Positions 10,803 to 23,600 of a DNA stretch of 64,000 nt are shown piece after piece; the first letter of the stretch is position 1; each line of letters opens with the position of its first letter. The position numbers were made by a program, and so were the translations under genes. The notes beneath the pieces were generated by a model. That model was not told where the DNA came from and searched no databases. It saw only the letters and a program-made list of their open reading frames with translations. Source of the DNA: Chlorops oryzae (taxonomy: Eukaryota; Arthropoda; Insecta; Diptera; Chloropidae); assembly GCA_020466095.1 (NCBI GenBank), contig CM035807.1, positions 104,123,002-104,187,001 of the forward strand. The letters are read 5' to 3'.

Positions 10803-13079
10803 GAAATGAAAAGAAGAAAAAAAAAACGTTCGAAAATGCTGGACCACTCTTTTGAGCGAGTGTGCGCTTCGGTTAAGGTTTTTGCTGGGTTCTCTACGGC
10901 TTTTCAGGCATTGTTCGTCGTTGCAGTGTGTCTGTACGCCTGCAACAGTCGACGAAAGAAGTCGCAAGAAACCGAATGAAAGCATAAGAAAATGTATCTT
11001 TTTTTGGCAATATTATTTTCTCAATAAGTGGTAAACCATTATGTGTGTATATATGTATTAAATATATATGTATATTTCTCTTCAGTTATTAGTTTCAAAG
11101 AGAAGAAGAGTAAGTAAAGGAAACATTCTTTTTTTTTTTTTTTTAAATGTGTGTGTATAAGCGTGGATTTAAATGTATGAAAAAACGTTATCCTGCGATT
11201 GCACGCGGCTTTTACGGCAGTATAGATACCGCAGCAGGATATTCCATAGTGTCGAACCGGGAAAATATCGAAGAGTGATTCCATATATTGGTGGAAAAAA
11301 AAAAAAAAAAACATGCGGTGGTTGTGTTAAATGTGTACTCAGTGGTTGAAATTGAACAATGAAAGTAAAAAATCTTATTTTTCAAATGAAAAATATTCTC
11401 TACTTAAATCTTTTGGGGTTGTATAAAACTTTCTCGAGAAGGTCCTGATAAAATGCAGATCAAAGCCGTTAGTCTTCAAATGTGTGAAGTATATAGAAAG
11501 AGACGCCGATTTGATCCTCATTGTCATCATTTTGCTGAGTTCAATAAAGAAAAAATTAGAAAACCGGAAAAGTAAGTTGCTGGCGAAAGAGAAAAATTAA
11601 ATTTTATAAAAAAAATTTATTTTCAATTTTTTGTTTTATTCATTCGAAAATTTCATATGTATAAAGTTTATGTATCTATGTATAAAATTCGAGGCAGTGT
11701 GTATAGTTTTCAAAAACTTCCTTAATTTCCGTTGAGCAAGCACTTCAAGAACCTGAATTGTGAAACATAACCTCAATCAATGCTAACGTTTCATATACGT
11801 GAATGTTCGTCGTGTGTGTATTCGAGAGTGAGTGTGCTTGCGTGTGTGTGTGTATCCCGTGCATTTATTCGCCGCCAATTTTTGCAAGGTTCAACATTTT
11901 GCACGGCTCTGTATCTTGATCTGTCTACCTTTTTACGCTGCCACTGTTGCCATTTCGGAACAAAAAAAAAAAAAGAGGAGAGAAAAAAAAATTTTAAAGA
12001 AAAGAGGAGCAAAAACACGAAAAATTCGTTAAAATTGAAATACTTGCCCAAAGAAACCAGTCTTTTTCTTTACCGATGCTGTTGCTCTTGCTGTTGCCGT
12101 GTGCCACACGAGGCAGCAGAAGAAAAAGAAAAAAAAAAAAAAAAAAAGCCGATAACGCAACTTGAAATTGTGTGCTGCATGCAAGTCTTTCCAATCAATT
12201 GTGCTGTGCACACAAACCCGTCCTCATCCTCGTCGCCATCGCCATCGCCTTCGTGGAAGTTTGTCAGCATCTGCTGAAAGCAAGATCCTTCCTTTCTTAC
12301 TTGTCTTAACTTGCCGTCCGACTGGTCCGCAGTTTGATTCTTTCCTACACTTGGTCTTTATTTCTTATTCTTTTTCCCCCCACCGTCGTTTTTGACAGCC
12401 TTAAACATTGCACCGACTACTGACCGATGCTTTTTCGTTTTCGAACGCTTCGTTGTGTCCAGCGTATCCATGAAATGGGTGTAGCACACTTGATCTCTAT
12501 AGAGCATGCTGCATGCAGGAGTGGTAGTCACTCGGGCTATTTTTTTTTTTTAGAATCGTGCTAAAAAGCATTAAATTTAAAGCATTTTAAACGAGTTTTT
12601 TTTTTTTTTTTTTTTTTTTTTGTCGTTTGAATCATGGGCACGAAAGACTTGGAAATATTGCAAAGGTGTGTGCGCGCGCTGCTGTTCGCTATTTATTAAG
12701 GGACGGCGCGACGTCGTCTTGTAAATTCATGTTTCGATCGCATAGCTCAACTGGATTCACTTTTGTAATTCGAATAATAATTTCGATTCTAAAAGCGCAA
12801 ATGAGAATGTGGCTTCAACTAGCGACAGAAAAAGAAAGAACTTGCTGAAGTTGAAAGGATGTAAGAGAATTTTTTACCTTTGGCTATACGAAGACGTATG
12901 TAGGTATTGTAGGTATGTAATACTGTATTTCTTCTTGAATTTTAAGCACCTAGTTTCAATTATTTTCTATTTTTATACCGAAATATATCTAATTAGTAAA
13001 ATAAACGATTTCAAATAGTCCGATAGCTTTTTATAAAACGTCTTCAAAAAAAAAAAAAAAAAAAATCGTTCACTATTTA

Positions 13080-13771
13080 TTAAGGGGGTCTTCTCATTCA
13101 GCAACTTTTTTTTCGACTTTTTTTTTTTGAATTTATTTATAGCTTGGGTAGTTGTGAATATGCCCCTAAAAGGATTTTTTGAAATTCGAAATAGTTTAGA
13201 GGATATAGCCTTCTTTGTCGAGCAAGATCTGCGCTAAAACGAGTAATTTTTGCGTTGCTTCAAACTTCCAGTTCAACTGAACCGATTTTCATGAAACAAT
13301 GTGGAATCGACGCAGAATTGTCACCATTCTCGGGTGAACCTCGACCATAATTTTAAAAAATTTTTTACTATTTTTTTTTTTACACTAAACTATAAAAAAA
13401 AAGCCCGAAATTGAAATTTATTTTTGAATGGCCGCCATTTTGTCAAAAAAAATCACAAAATTAAGCTTGAGGTTCACCCGAGAATTACATCTATACTGAT
13501 TATAACCCCGTTTTTTTTTTCCATTTCGGACGCTCCGGAGACCCGGAATCGTGGCCGCCGTGACGGCACCTTTTTTTTCACCACTAACTTTGAAGTCTCA
13601 TTACTTTTTGAACAGCCCACTTATCGAGGCAAAAAAAATTTTTTTTATTTACTTTGAACCTTTTGTAATACAATAAATAAAAAAAGTTTTCAATTATTCT
13701 TTGCGTTTTCAAATAAGAATATTTTTAAAAAGGGTCCAAAAAACGGGTTTTCAATGAGAAGACCCCCTTAA
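13080..13771 (-). mobile_element. TTAA-MITE family, copy 1 (reverse)
   Basis: The ends are TTAA plus GGGGGTCTTCTCATT and its complement. The inside matches the four other copies (19667, 26320, 29734, 32688) in reverse orientation, but it lacks a segment of about 50 bp that the others share next to the AGTTCAACTG motif. It is the only reverse copy and the only one outside the grapes coding-exon span. The internal open frame is not a gene. Confidence 0.9.
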
Positions 13772-15287
13772 TTTATTATTATTTATTTTTTATTATTTTT
13801 TTTTAATATTTTGTTTTTTACTCGCCAATGACCAATTTCTGTATAATTTTGTATAATTTTTGTTTAAAAAAAATATGTGTTTTAACATTTCCTTCGCCAT
13901 AGTACCTAATTTTTATTTTATTATGATACGTTTCTGGAAACATTTTAAAATAGGTGCAGGGAACTCAGCGTCGCGAGTTACACTTTTTGATGCGAATATA
14001 CGAAGGTTAAATTTCCGGTCGAAAATCGGTTAATGAGTAACTTCAGGTTAAGCAAAAATATTCCACAAACTATGTACCGTAAATTATATAAATTCCAATC
14101 AAAATTACCCGTCTTTTATAATAGATCATCAACCAAAAGGAATATGTACATATTGATATACTTATTAGAGGGTATAATTTGAAATAAATGACATAAGGAC
14201 TATTATCTGGAGCCATCCAATCCTTTAAGCAGAGGAGTTTTACAAACGTATTAAAGGAGTTTTTTCCTTAATGTAGTCATAACGAACTGAAAAGAATATT
14301 TTACTTCAATTATTTTTCAATTTAAAGCTCGTTAGGTTTTAATATGAACTCGTACAAAAAAAAAAAAGAAAAAATAATAAAAAAGAGTAATTTTCATTAT
14401 TTCCTTGAAATTACATGAATCAGTTGCTCTGAGCCAAATATAATTAAGGAAAATATTGCAATATTTATTTATTTCGAAGAAAAAGCAAAATGTACAACGC
14501 GATAGAGAATGGCAAAGGAATAATTTGTCAACCCTCCCTTGTTCAAAATGCACCCAACATTTTTATGGTGTGCCAACGATGGCGCAGTGACGGCAAAGGA
14601 CATCAACCCACGCAGATTCGTTAAAGAGAAAGAAACAAAAAAAAAAAAAAATTAATAAAATAACGAGTCGTTTTTCGCAGCAGCGTTCCATTTCTGTTCT
14701 ATACATGCATATTCCTTACGTATGCATGTACATGCAGGAGAGGGGATACTCGTGACGTACATTTCCATTTGTAGATACTGTTTGGCTTTTAATTTTTTTT
14801 TCGCTGTTGATTATGTGTAATGATACTTTAAATGGTGGCCTGTTGAGCTGAGTATCACGCAGCGAGCGTCTTTGAATCGCATTGCCTTGAGTCCAAATTG
14901 ACGCAAAATGCATCGAAATCGCGTTACACAGAGCAACGTGACAGAGCACAGAGCTTTTTTCTTACCAATGGACGTCATAATAACCGTCGGACGCAACGAT
15001 CGACCGGCAAGTTGCACGTGTGTGTCCGTGTGACTGATTTTTTTTTTTTCTTTATATAATAACGACGATACCTGTTCTATGCTGGGATGCTGCTGTACTC
15101 GACATCATCTTCGATTCTGATACAACAGTCCATCTTTTAGTGCCCTCTGCTGTCCTTAAGTCGTTAAGTTTAATGCACACATCTCTTCAGTAATCGAACT
15201 CGATTTTTTGCACGTTTTGATGGTGTTCCTTATTTCTTCATCATATTATTCTTCTTTAACTTAATAAATTGGTTAGCTTCGTTGACT

Positions 15288-15409
15288 TAGGCCGCAATTA
15301 TAGTATAAGCAAGCTAGGTAAACTGTCATTAGTTTGTTGTATTTTCGCAACAACAAATACATGACAGACTTCAGCTTCAGCATTTGTCTTCACTATAATT
15401 GCGGCTTAT
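15288..15409. mobile_element. small MITE
   Basis: The ends GCCGCAATTATAGT and its complement ACTATAATTGCGGC face each other across about 120 bp, with TA at both edges. Non-coding. Confidence 0.7.
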
Positions 15410-15445
15410 ATCAGCATGCGAGTATTTTTATTCTATTTATTTAAG

Positions 15446-16004
15446 CAGTGTTGCCATATCAACAGGCCAAATTCTTCAATTGTGTTCTCAAAATTCGTCA
15501 AAAAATGAAGTTTTAAGACTTTGAAAAATCTTTTGACCTCAAACCTAACTAGAAAAAAATCTTCACTTAAAATTTCAAAATAAAAATAAAGCAAAAGTGT
15601 TTTTTATTCTTAGAATTTTATTGACAAAATTAAAAACATCCTTCATTGCCTTAACAACATAATATCACGATAATAATATGAATACAACCTTTCATGGTAT
15701 CACAACAAATTGACGTCAACACGCACACTTTTTTATAACAAGAATACAGTTTTTTTCAATAAAAAAAATATATATACTATAAATGCATTAAGATTCAATT
15801 ACATCTCCTGAATTTTGAAAAATTACACTTACAAAATAATTGCATAGAAATATGTTCATAAAATGATACTGAAAAACTAAATATCCTCATTTGAAGATTT
15901 TTCAACTGCAATATTTCCAAAAATTAAAATCTCCTTTGGTGGTTTTAATAAAAACTACTCAAAAAATCTTCTGTTGAAGATAAATCTTCACTATGGCAAC
16001 GCTG
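15446..16004. mobile_element. hAT-like MITE, CAGTGTTGCCATA ends
   Basis: The left end CAGTGTTGCCATA and the right end TATGGCAACGCTG form a 13-bp inverted repeat with one mismatch. Inside, AT-rich sequence contains further inverted pieces such as GAAGATTTTTC. The flanks do not give a clean 8-bp duplication, so the hAT label rests on the terminal sequence only. Confidence 0.6.
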
Positions 16005-16969
16005 TTTATAAATTAATGGCATTTGACTCACATGCGCTGTCCGACTAGCTTAAGCGAATGTCTTTTCTTTCAACAAAGAGACATGTTTGCTGGACAATTT
16101 TTTTTTTTTTTTTTTTAGAATCTTGAGGGTCTTAAAAATAGGTCAGGATCCAAACTCCATGTCATTTTAGTATTCTACGCTTGGTCAAAGAAAAGAATTC
16201 ATTCGTGAAACGATCACTTAAAAAATTAGATATAATATGAATAAAAGGAAGTTATTTAAGCCTAAGACGATATTAATTTTAAAAAGGATTTTAGAACATA
16301 AGATTGAGGAAACATAAGAAAAAAGAATGAGAGACAAACTTTTCGCATTATACCTCTTCCATTAACAAATTACAATATTCGCGTTGGAACATGTATATCC
16401 TCAGCAAATTTGCGTTCATATATGGGGTTATCGCTATTTAATGCTTTCTTTAAGAATGCGTTTCTCTCTTTTGCGTTGGTAGGGTTGAAACTGGCCTAGA
16501 CGCATGCGTTAAATAGCTGAACATTTATACAACATTCCATAGAACCATGACCATGCCAAATAATCGCAACGAAAATCCGCAATCTCTCAAAAATCTCTTT
16601 TTTTTTGCAGTCGCTCTCCCTCTCGCTCCTTGTGTGTGTTTTGGGTAAAATTTCGAGAGATTTATGAATCGGCCGAAATTCAAAAACTTTTTTATTAATG
16701 AAACTCCAAAATCATTCATTTCATACAGAGGCTTACTTATACATACATATATATATTTTGTTTCTTATCTTTTCAGTATACCGAAGAGACTGCAGCGAAC
16801 GCTAATGCTAATGCGTATTAGTTGATGATATATTGACTCACTGGCTGGCTGAAATAAAGAAAAAAATAAAATTGAAGACTGCTCACAACCGGCATGTTGT
16901 GAGGTCTGTTACTTGTGATAAGCGCACTTTTAAATGTTATTAGACTAGAAAAGAGACAGAAAATAGAAT

Positions 16970-17145
16970 ATGTCCACCGCCGTACACGGCTTACCATCGT
17001 CACAAAGGGGGGATGGTGATAACGTGGGTGTTGACGGAAATTCGACCGATGCCAACGGTAACAGTTGCAGCAACAATGGCAATAACCGTGAATTTGTTGA
17101 AGGATGGTCTCTGGCACAAACTCTAGGAGAGGGCGCCTATGGAGA
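16970..17145 (+). CDS. grp: grapes coding exon 1
   Basis: Encodes residues 1-58 and two bases of Glu59: the low-complexity leader plus the start of the kinase glycine loop. Donor GGAGA|GTGAGT. An acceptor at 16775-16776 just upstream implies that the 5' leader continues in another exon. Confidence 0.95.
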
Positions 17146-17602
17146 GTGAGTGTTGAAGTTTTTATTATTTCGTTTTTTTTTTTTTTTTTATGTAAGCAGC
17201 TTCTCGATGCCATGAACCTGTATAAATTTAACTTAAAAACCCATATAAGTCCGCAATCTTCTCCTCTTTCACTTGAAACTCTCTCTTTCTCTATCTCTTC
17301 CTCTCTCGCTCTCTCTCTTTTTGGACGTTTATTTGACTTTATTCTGTGCGTCAAACACTAAAAACGTACGCTTTGGCTATAAAGTTGGCATCTCGTATGC
17401 GCATGTCCTGGGCCGTTCTTTTACGCCACTATTGAGTATATACATTCACACTACTTTTCTCCATCGCACATACTTCCATGCACAGCTTCCCAGTGCACAT
17501 ATAAAGGAAGCAACAAACCGCACAACGGTCACATTAAATATTTTCCTCAGCTTGGCGGGCGCATAGATTCAATTTGATTTAAGAAACCAAGTCCGGTGTA
17601 GT

Positions 17603-17646
<44 letters not shown>

Positions 17647-20600
17647 TGCTGTTTCATTCCTGATGTCGTTCTATATAAGTCTTAAGGATAATATCGTATT
17701 TGCTTTGAATGTTATAATTCTTAATGGAGCATTTTCTTCATCATAATAATATCGTATGTATAAGTAGCAAAGTGTGACTTCCTTACTCTCTCGCATCTTA
17801 CGATTTTTTCTTTTATGTGTATTATAATTAAAATTTTTCTATTTCGCTCAGAGTCAAATTGTTGATAAACCGACAGACCGGTGAAGCTGTTGCTTTAAAA
17901 ATGGTCGATTTGAAAAAGCATCCGGATGCTGTGCTTTCCGTACGCAAAGAGGTTTGCATACAAAAGCTTCTACAGGACAAGCATATACTACGCTATTTTG
18001 GAAAACGCTCTCACGGTGATATTGAATACATTTTCCTGGAATATGCAGCCGGTGGTGAACTATTCGATAGAATTGGTGAGTAAATAATAGCATGAGAGCT
18101 AAGTAAAAATCGTTTGTTGGCAGTTATGTGACTTCATTCACATCCAAGTCCGAATTTCCACTTCTGTTTTCATTAAATTTCAATCTTCTCGAATATTTCT
18201 TTGATATTTAAAAACGCATTAATTAGCTTTAAAATCCATTTTTTTTTTTTTTTTTAAATATGTATATATTCCCTGAAAAATCTCAAATTAGAATTATAAT
18301 GAACCTCTGCGAATATTCATAAGCTTTTTTCAACACCCCCGACTACCCCAAAGAAGAAGAAAAAAAAAAATACTCTTGAACATTTGAATGCAAAGCGTTG
18401 TTCGTAAATTCCGCAACATAAAACTCATTAAATTTCTCATTTAAACCACTCCGTTTGCTTGAGAAAGCACTCTGCATTCATTCATCAGGACTCAATTAAA
18501 AAATGTTACCGTACGAAAGCCCCTCTAAATGATTTTAATATTTTTTTTTTTTTAATAGCCGCTGTAATTGAATTATTTTCACCTCCTACCATGCACTCAA
18601 TTGGATTCTTTTAGTTATACTTGTATCAAACAAATATAACACGATGGCACAGAGGTGGAGAGAGGGTGGCAGTGAGATGGAGAGAGAGACTGAGAGAGGG
18701 AGATGGAGATAGAGAGAGGAAGAGAGATATGGTTTGATGGCTCAACTGTCAATTCGGAAGTCATTGGACGTTAGAAACATTTTGCAACGCAAAAGAAAAA
18801 AATCATAAAAGCCCGCACACGAAACTACTCATTCCATCTCTGCACTCGTCCTGTATTTGCATTTGGATTTTTTCCCTTTTGTTGCGCATATTGATTCTTC
18901 TCTACTTTTATGCGGTCCTTGTGTTTCGGTAAAGCGGTGTAGCTGTAGAAGCATATTAGGTAGATGCAAAGGTAGGGACGAGGACGAGTAGATTGAACGT
19001 TGTTCGTTGCTAATTCTCTCTCTCTCTTCAAGACTGAAATGAAAATCTTTCATAAATTTTCCGTTTGAGTTTTTATTTCAGATTTTGCTTTTCTTCTTAA
19101 GTGCGCCATTAGAATGTGCGATTTTGCTGCTTTCTGTTGCACCTTTCATTTGGACATTTCAGACCACTTACTGTGGCTGAAAAATGAAAAACTCACAAAA
19201 TTAGAAAAGTTTCCAGCTGTGATTGGCATAAAATAGTCGGAAAAGAGAATTCAAAAAGAATAAAGGAAAATTGCAAAACTTCGCGGTGCTGTCAATGTGA
19301 AATATTTATACAATCGCAGGGAAATTTAGGTCTAAATGAATACATTTTTTTTTTTTTGTATATCGGGTTATTCATTTTAGCTTTCGTTCTGAACTTGAAT
19401 GCAGTCAAATTAATAAATTATTGCGCCACTATAATAAGTTTCACCCTTTCTTATTGCTGGGTAAGAGTTTCACTTTGGCCTTTTTGTGGTCGTTTAACTC
19501 TAATCAAAGAAAGGCAGATTAAATCGTTCACTCGATGACCGTTTACCAAAATCGATTTCTTATCCTTGTTTGCTTACTTCAAAAGCTCCAAGAAGAAAGA
19601 GTGCGTACAATTTGGCAATTTGCATGGGTTTAGACGAACGTGGAATATGTGAACTATGAATGTAATTTAAGGGGGACTTCTCATTGAAAACCCGTTTTTT
19701 GGACCCTTTTTAAAAAAATTCTTATTTGAAAACGCAAAGAATAATTGAAAACTTTTTTTATTTATTGTATTACAAAAGATTCAAAGTAAATAAAAAAAAA
19801 TTTTGCCTCGATACGTGGGCTGTTCAAAAAGTAATGAGACTTCAAAGTTGGTGGTGAAAAAAAAAGGTGCCGTCACGGCGGCCACGATTCCGGGTCTCCG
19901 GAGCGTCCGAAATGGAAAAAAAAAACGGCGTTATAATCAGTATAGATGTAATTCTCGGGTGAACCTCAAGCTTAATTTTGTGATTTTTTTTTGACAAAAT
20001 GGCGGCCATTCAAAAAAAAATTTCAATTTCGGGCTTTTTTTTTTGTAGTTTAGTGTAAAAAAAAAAATAGTAAAAAATTTTTTAAAATTATGGTCGAGGT
20101 TCACCCGAGAATGGTGACAATTCTGCGTCGATTCCACTTTGTTTCATGAAAATCGGTTCAGTTGAACTGGAGATATCATGGCCGCCAGTTCGAAAAACGT
20201 GGTTTCGAGATAAACGCGTTTAAAGTTTGAAGCAACGCAAAAATTACTCGTTTTAGCGCAGATCTTGCTCGACAAAGAAGGCTATATCCTCTAAACTATT
20301 TCGAATTTCAAAAAATCCTTTTAGGGGCATATTCACAACTACCCAAGCTATAAATAAATGCAAAAAAAAAAAGTCGAAAAAAAAAGTTGCTCAATGAGAA
20401 GACCCCCTTAATGAAGATCCCCAGAACACATAAGCTTTGAATGCCGAAAGTTTTTTAGTGCAAGAATATTATTTCCGGAAATCGTCAAAAGTAATCACAT
20501 GAAATCACTTATCAATGACCACAAATACCATGCATTCGAAATCATAACGGAAGTCAAATAAAAACTATAACTAGTACTACAATCAACCCCCACTACTCGT

Positions 20601-23600
20601 CTTGAAATAAAGCTAAAATACAAATAACTCATTACTCTTCTCCAATCAAACATTCAAAATATGATGTTCCTAGCAATTAAATCATATAATTGGTGTTGGC
20701 GTTATAACTCTTATGATTTGGCCAAGTTAAGCTCTTTTTGCAACTGGAATTACTTTCACAATGGAAAAAGAAATTTCTATATACATACATAAATAAAAAT
20801 AATAAGCCAAGTATTTAAAAAAAAAAAAAAACATTGATATCATCCCCAAAGCTTGTAGTAAAACAAAAACGTAAGAGGATCAAATCAACTTATGAACAAA
20901 AGAAAAGAAAAACCTAAAAAGATAAAAGACTGAAGGTCTTGCAATCGGGAAAGCAATTCCTCAAATTCATCGCTTTTCATTGAAATCATCGTCCCAGTGT
21001 AATAAGAAAATTTATATACATATGTATGTTAACGTACATGTGGGTATATATAACAGGTTGGCTGATAAGTCCCCGGTCTAACAAAGAAAAACACATTTTT
21101 TTGTCAAAATTCGTTTTTATTATTCAACATAGTTCCCTTCAAGAGTGATACATCGATTATAACGACCTTCCAATTTTTTGATACCATTTTGGTAGTACTC
21201 CTTCAGTTTTGCCTCAAAATAGGCCTCAGTTTCGGCGATCACCTCTTCATTGCAGCCAAATTTTTTCCCTGCGAGCATCCTTTTGAGGTCTGAGAACAAG
21301 AAAAAGTCGCTGGGGGCCAGATCTGGAGAATACGGTGGGTGGGGAAGCAATTCGAAGCCTAATTCATGAATTTTTGCCATCGTTCTCAATGACTTGTGGC
21401 ACGGTGCATTGTCTTGGTGGAACAACACTTTTTTCTTCTTCATATGGGGCCGTTTTGCCGCGATTTCGACCTTCAAACGCTCCAATAACGACATATAATA
21501 GTCACTGTTGATGGTTTTTCCCTTCTCAAGATAATCGATAAAAATTATTCATGCCCATCCCAAAAAACAGAGGCCATTACTTTGCCAGCGGACTTTTGAG
21601 TCTTTCCACGCTTCGGAGACGGTTCACCGATCGCTGTCCACTCAGCCGACTGTCGATTGGACTCAGGAGTGTAGTGATAGAGCCATGTTTCATCCATTGT
21701 CACATATCGACGCAAAAACTCGGGTGTATTGCGAGTTAACAGCTGCAAACACCGCTCAGAATCATCAACACGTTGTTGTTTTTGGTCAAAAGTGAGCTCG
21801 CGCGGCACCCATTTTGCACAGAGCTTTTTCATATCCAAATATTGATGAATGATATGACCAACACGTTCCTTTGATATCTTTAAGGCCTCTGCTATCTCGA
21901 TCAACTTCATTTTACGGTCATTCAAAATCATTTTGTGAATTTTTTTGATGTTTTCGTCGGTAACCACCTCTTTCGGGCGTCCACTGCGTTCACCGTCCTC
22001 CGTGCTCATTTCACCACGCTTGAATTTTGCATACCAATCAATTATTGTTGATTTTCCTGGGGCAGAGTCCGAAAACTCATTATCAAGCCAAGTTTTTGCT
22101 TCCACTGTATTTTTTCCCTTCAGAAAACAGTATTTTATCAAAACACGAAATTCCTTTTTTTCCATTTTTTTCACAATAACAAAAGTTGCTTCACAAAAGA
22201 CGCTCTATCTCACAAACTAATTGACTTAAAGACGTCAAATTTTGACACGAATCATTTGAAGGTTGCCACTATATAAAAATAATATGCATTTAATACTAGC
22301 GACGCCATCTATGTGTCAGACCGGGGACTTATCAGCCAACCTGTTATCTCCTTCTCATTGGAATCTTGAACACAAAATATTGTCGTTGTCCTTCGTTTAG
22401 ATTGAAACGGATCAGAAAGTTCGTTGGGTGAGTGTTCTCGTAGTGCAGGAGTAGATGTGACTTTTATCCAACTTGACTTCGGCTTACTCACGTATCAATT
22501 TATTTTTTTGAGCTTGTTCGTTGAAAATCCTTTTTGCAAACACTGGCAAGCGACAACCACCCGAGGAGTTAGTGCAGTGGAGGTGGAAATGTTCAAAAGG
22601 ATGGCATTGCAAATGCATATTAGGATATGGCGCAACAATGTGGATACAATGTGCATATGCATTTTTCATAGCTTCGCTTCGCTTCGCTTGTAATAAAAGA
22701 GATCATTTTTTTTCTCAGTTCATTTCGCGTTCATTCAGTTAAGGCAGCAAATGTCTTCAACGACTGGATTCACTATCAGCTATGGAATTTTTTTTTTTTT
22801 TTTGAATAGGATTTATTAAAAAAAAAAAAAGGCATGTGAATGCTTATGTTGAATATTGTTCGATTAAACTCTGTTGAAACCCTTTTCAGTCTATTATCCT
22901 GTCTAACGATTACAAATGATTGCTTCTTCATCCGGTGTCAAATATGCAAAATCGGAAGAGATGTCGTTGCGACAGTTTAACGGCGATAAGATTCAATAGA
23001 AACACCAGCAGGAAGCACTTCGATTTTAAAATCATCCTTTATGGTTGAAATGGTTTGAAAGAGCGGAATAATCCTCGTAGTTTTATTTTATCTCGAAAAA
23101 ATATTGTCAATTCGATAAGTAAATGAAACGTTATTAATAGGTAATTTTCCTCCAAGTTAATAAATTCTTCACGCTGTTCAATGAAACCGCCAAGCTTAAG
23201 AGGTTGTTTTGTAAAGTCCATTAAGAATTTTAAATTATGATGTTCCAAAACGTAAAAGCTAACAATAGCAGTACACCTAGTACATTTAAATTTACCTAAT
23301 CATTGATACGATTACTTAATATGGAATGATACAAAAAAAGGGGAATCGAAAATGCGAAAGCAAGTCCTTATACGTTTATTGATCCTTTAATCATTCATGT
23401 TAAATATTTTTTTTTTGTATTTTTTATTTTATTTGATGTGACACTAATCTTTTCAACTTCGCCCTCAATTTCCGATAAAACGCTTTCCCTCCGTCTGTTA
23501 ACCTTTTTATTTTATCCTACTGCAATCCATTTGTCTACACGTTTTTCCTATTTTCCCATTTAAATATTATTTCTCATACTTTATAGATTTTATTAACACT

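Larger units (their letters stand above)
5918..16776. other. gene-free stretch; possible grapes upstream/leader-intron region
   Basis: No protein gene is supported. It contains several inverted-repeat elements, a degenerate tandem repeat (7620-8760), a TTAA-MITE copy and many T- or A-runs. The region 9930-10060 has a (CT)n/GAGA-type tract and 11780-12400 is rich in CTG/TTG and GA runs; both look like promoter or leader sequence but carry no definable exon. A splice acceptor (TTTTCAG, ending 16776) just before the first grapes coding exon implies that at least one leader exon of grapes lies upstream, somewhere in this stretch. Confidence 0.5.

Noticed and set aside
10564..11034. Several overlapping frames on both strands around a long A-run
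   Set aside because: Low-complexity Lys/Phe runs from homopolymers; no protein-like composition, splice context or family match.
11780..12395. 165-residue frame with Cys/Ser/Lys runs
   Set aside because: Built on (CTG)n, (GT)n, GA and A-runs; overlapping frames on both strands look alike. May be leader RNA but not a protein.
13424..13657. 77-residue frame also present in three other places
   Set aside because: It is carried by the TTAA-MITE copies. Shared sequence comes from the repeat, with frame breaks differing between copies.
16818..17354. 178-residue minus-strand frame opposite grapes exon 1
   Set aside because: Antisense shadow of the grapes first exon and the (CT)n tract of intron 1.
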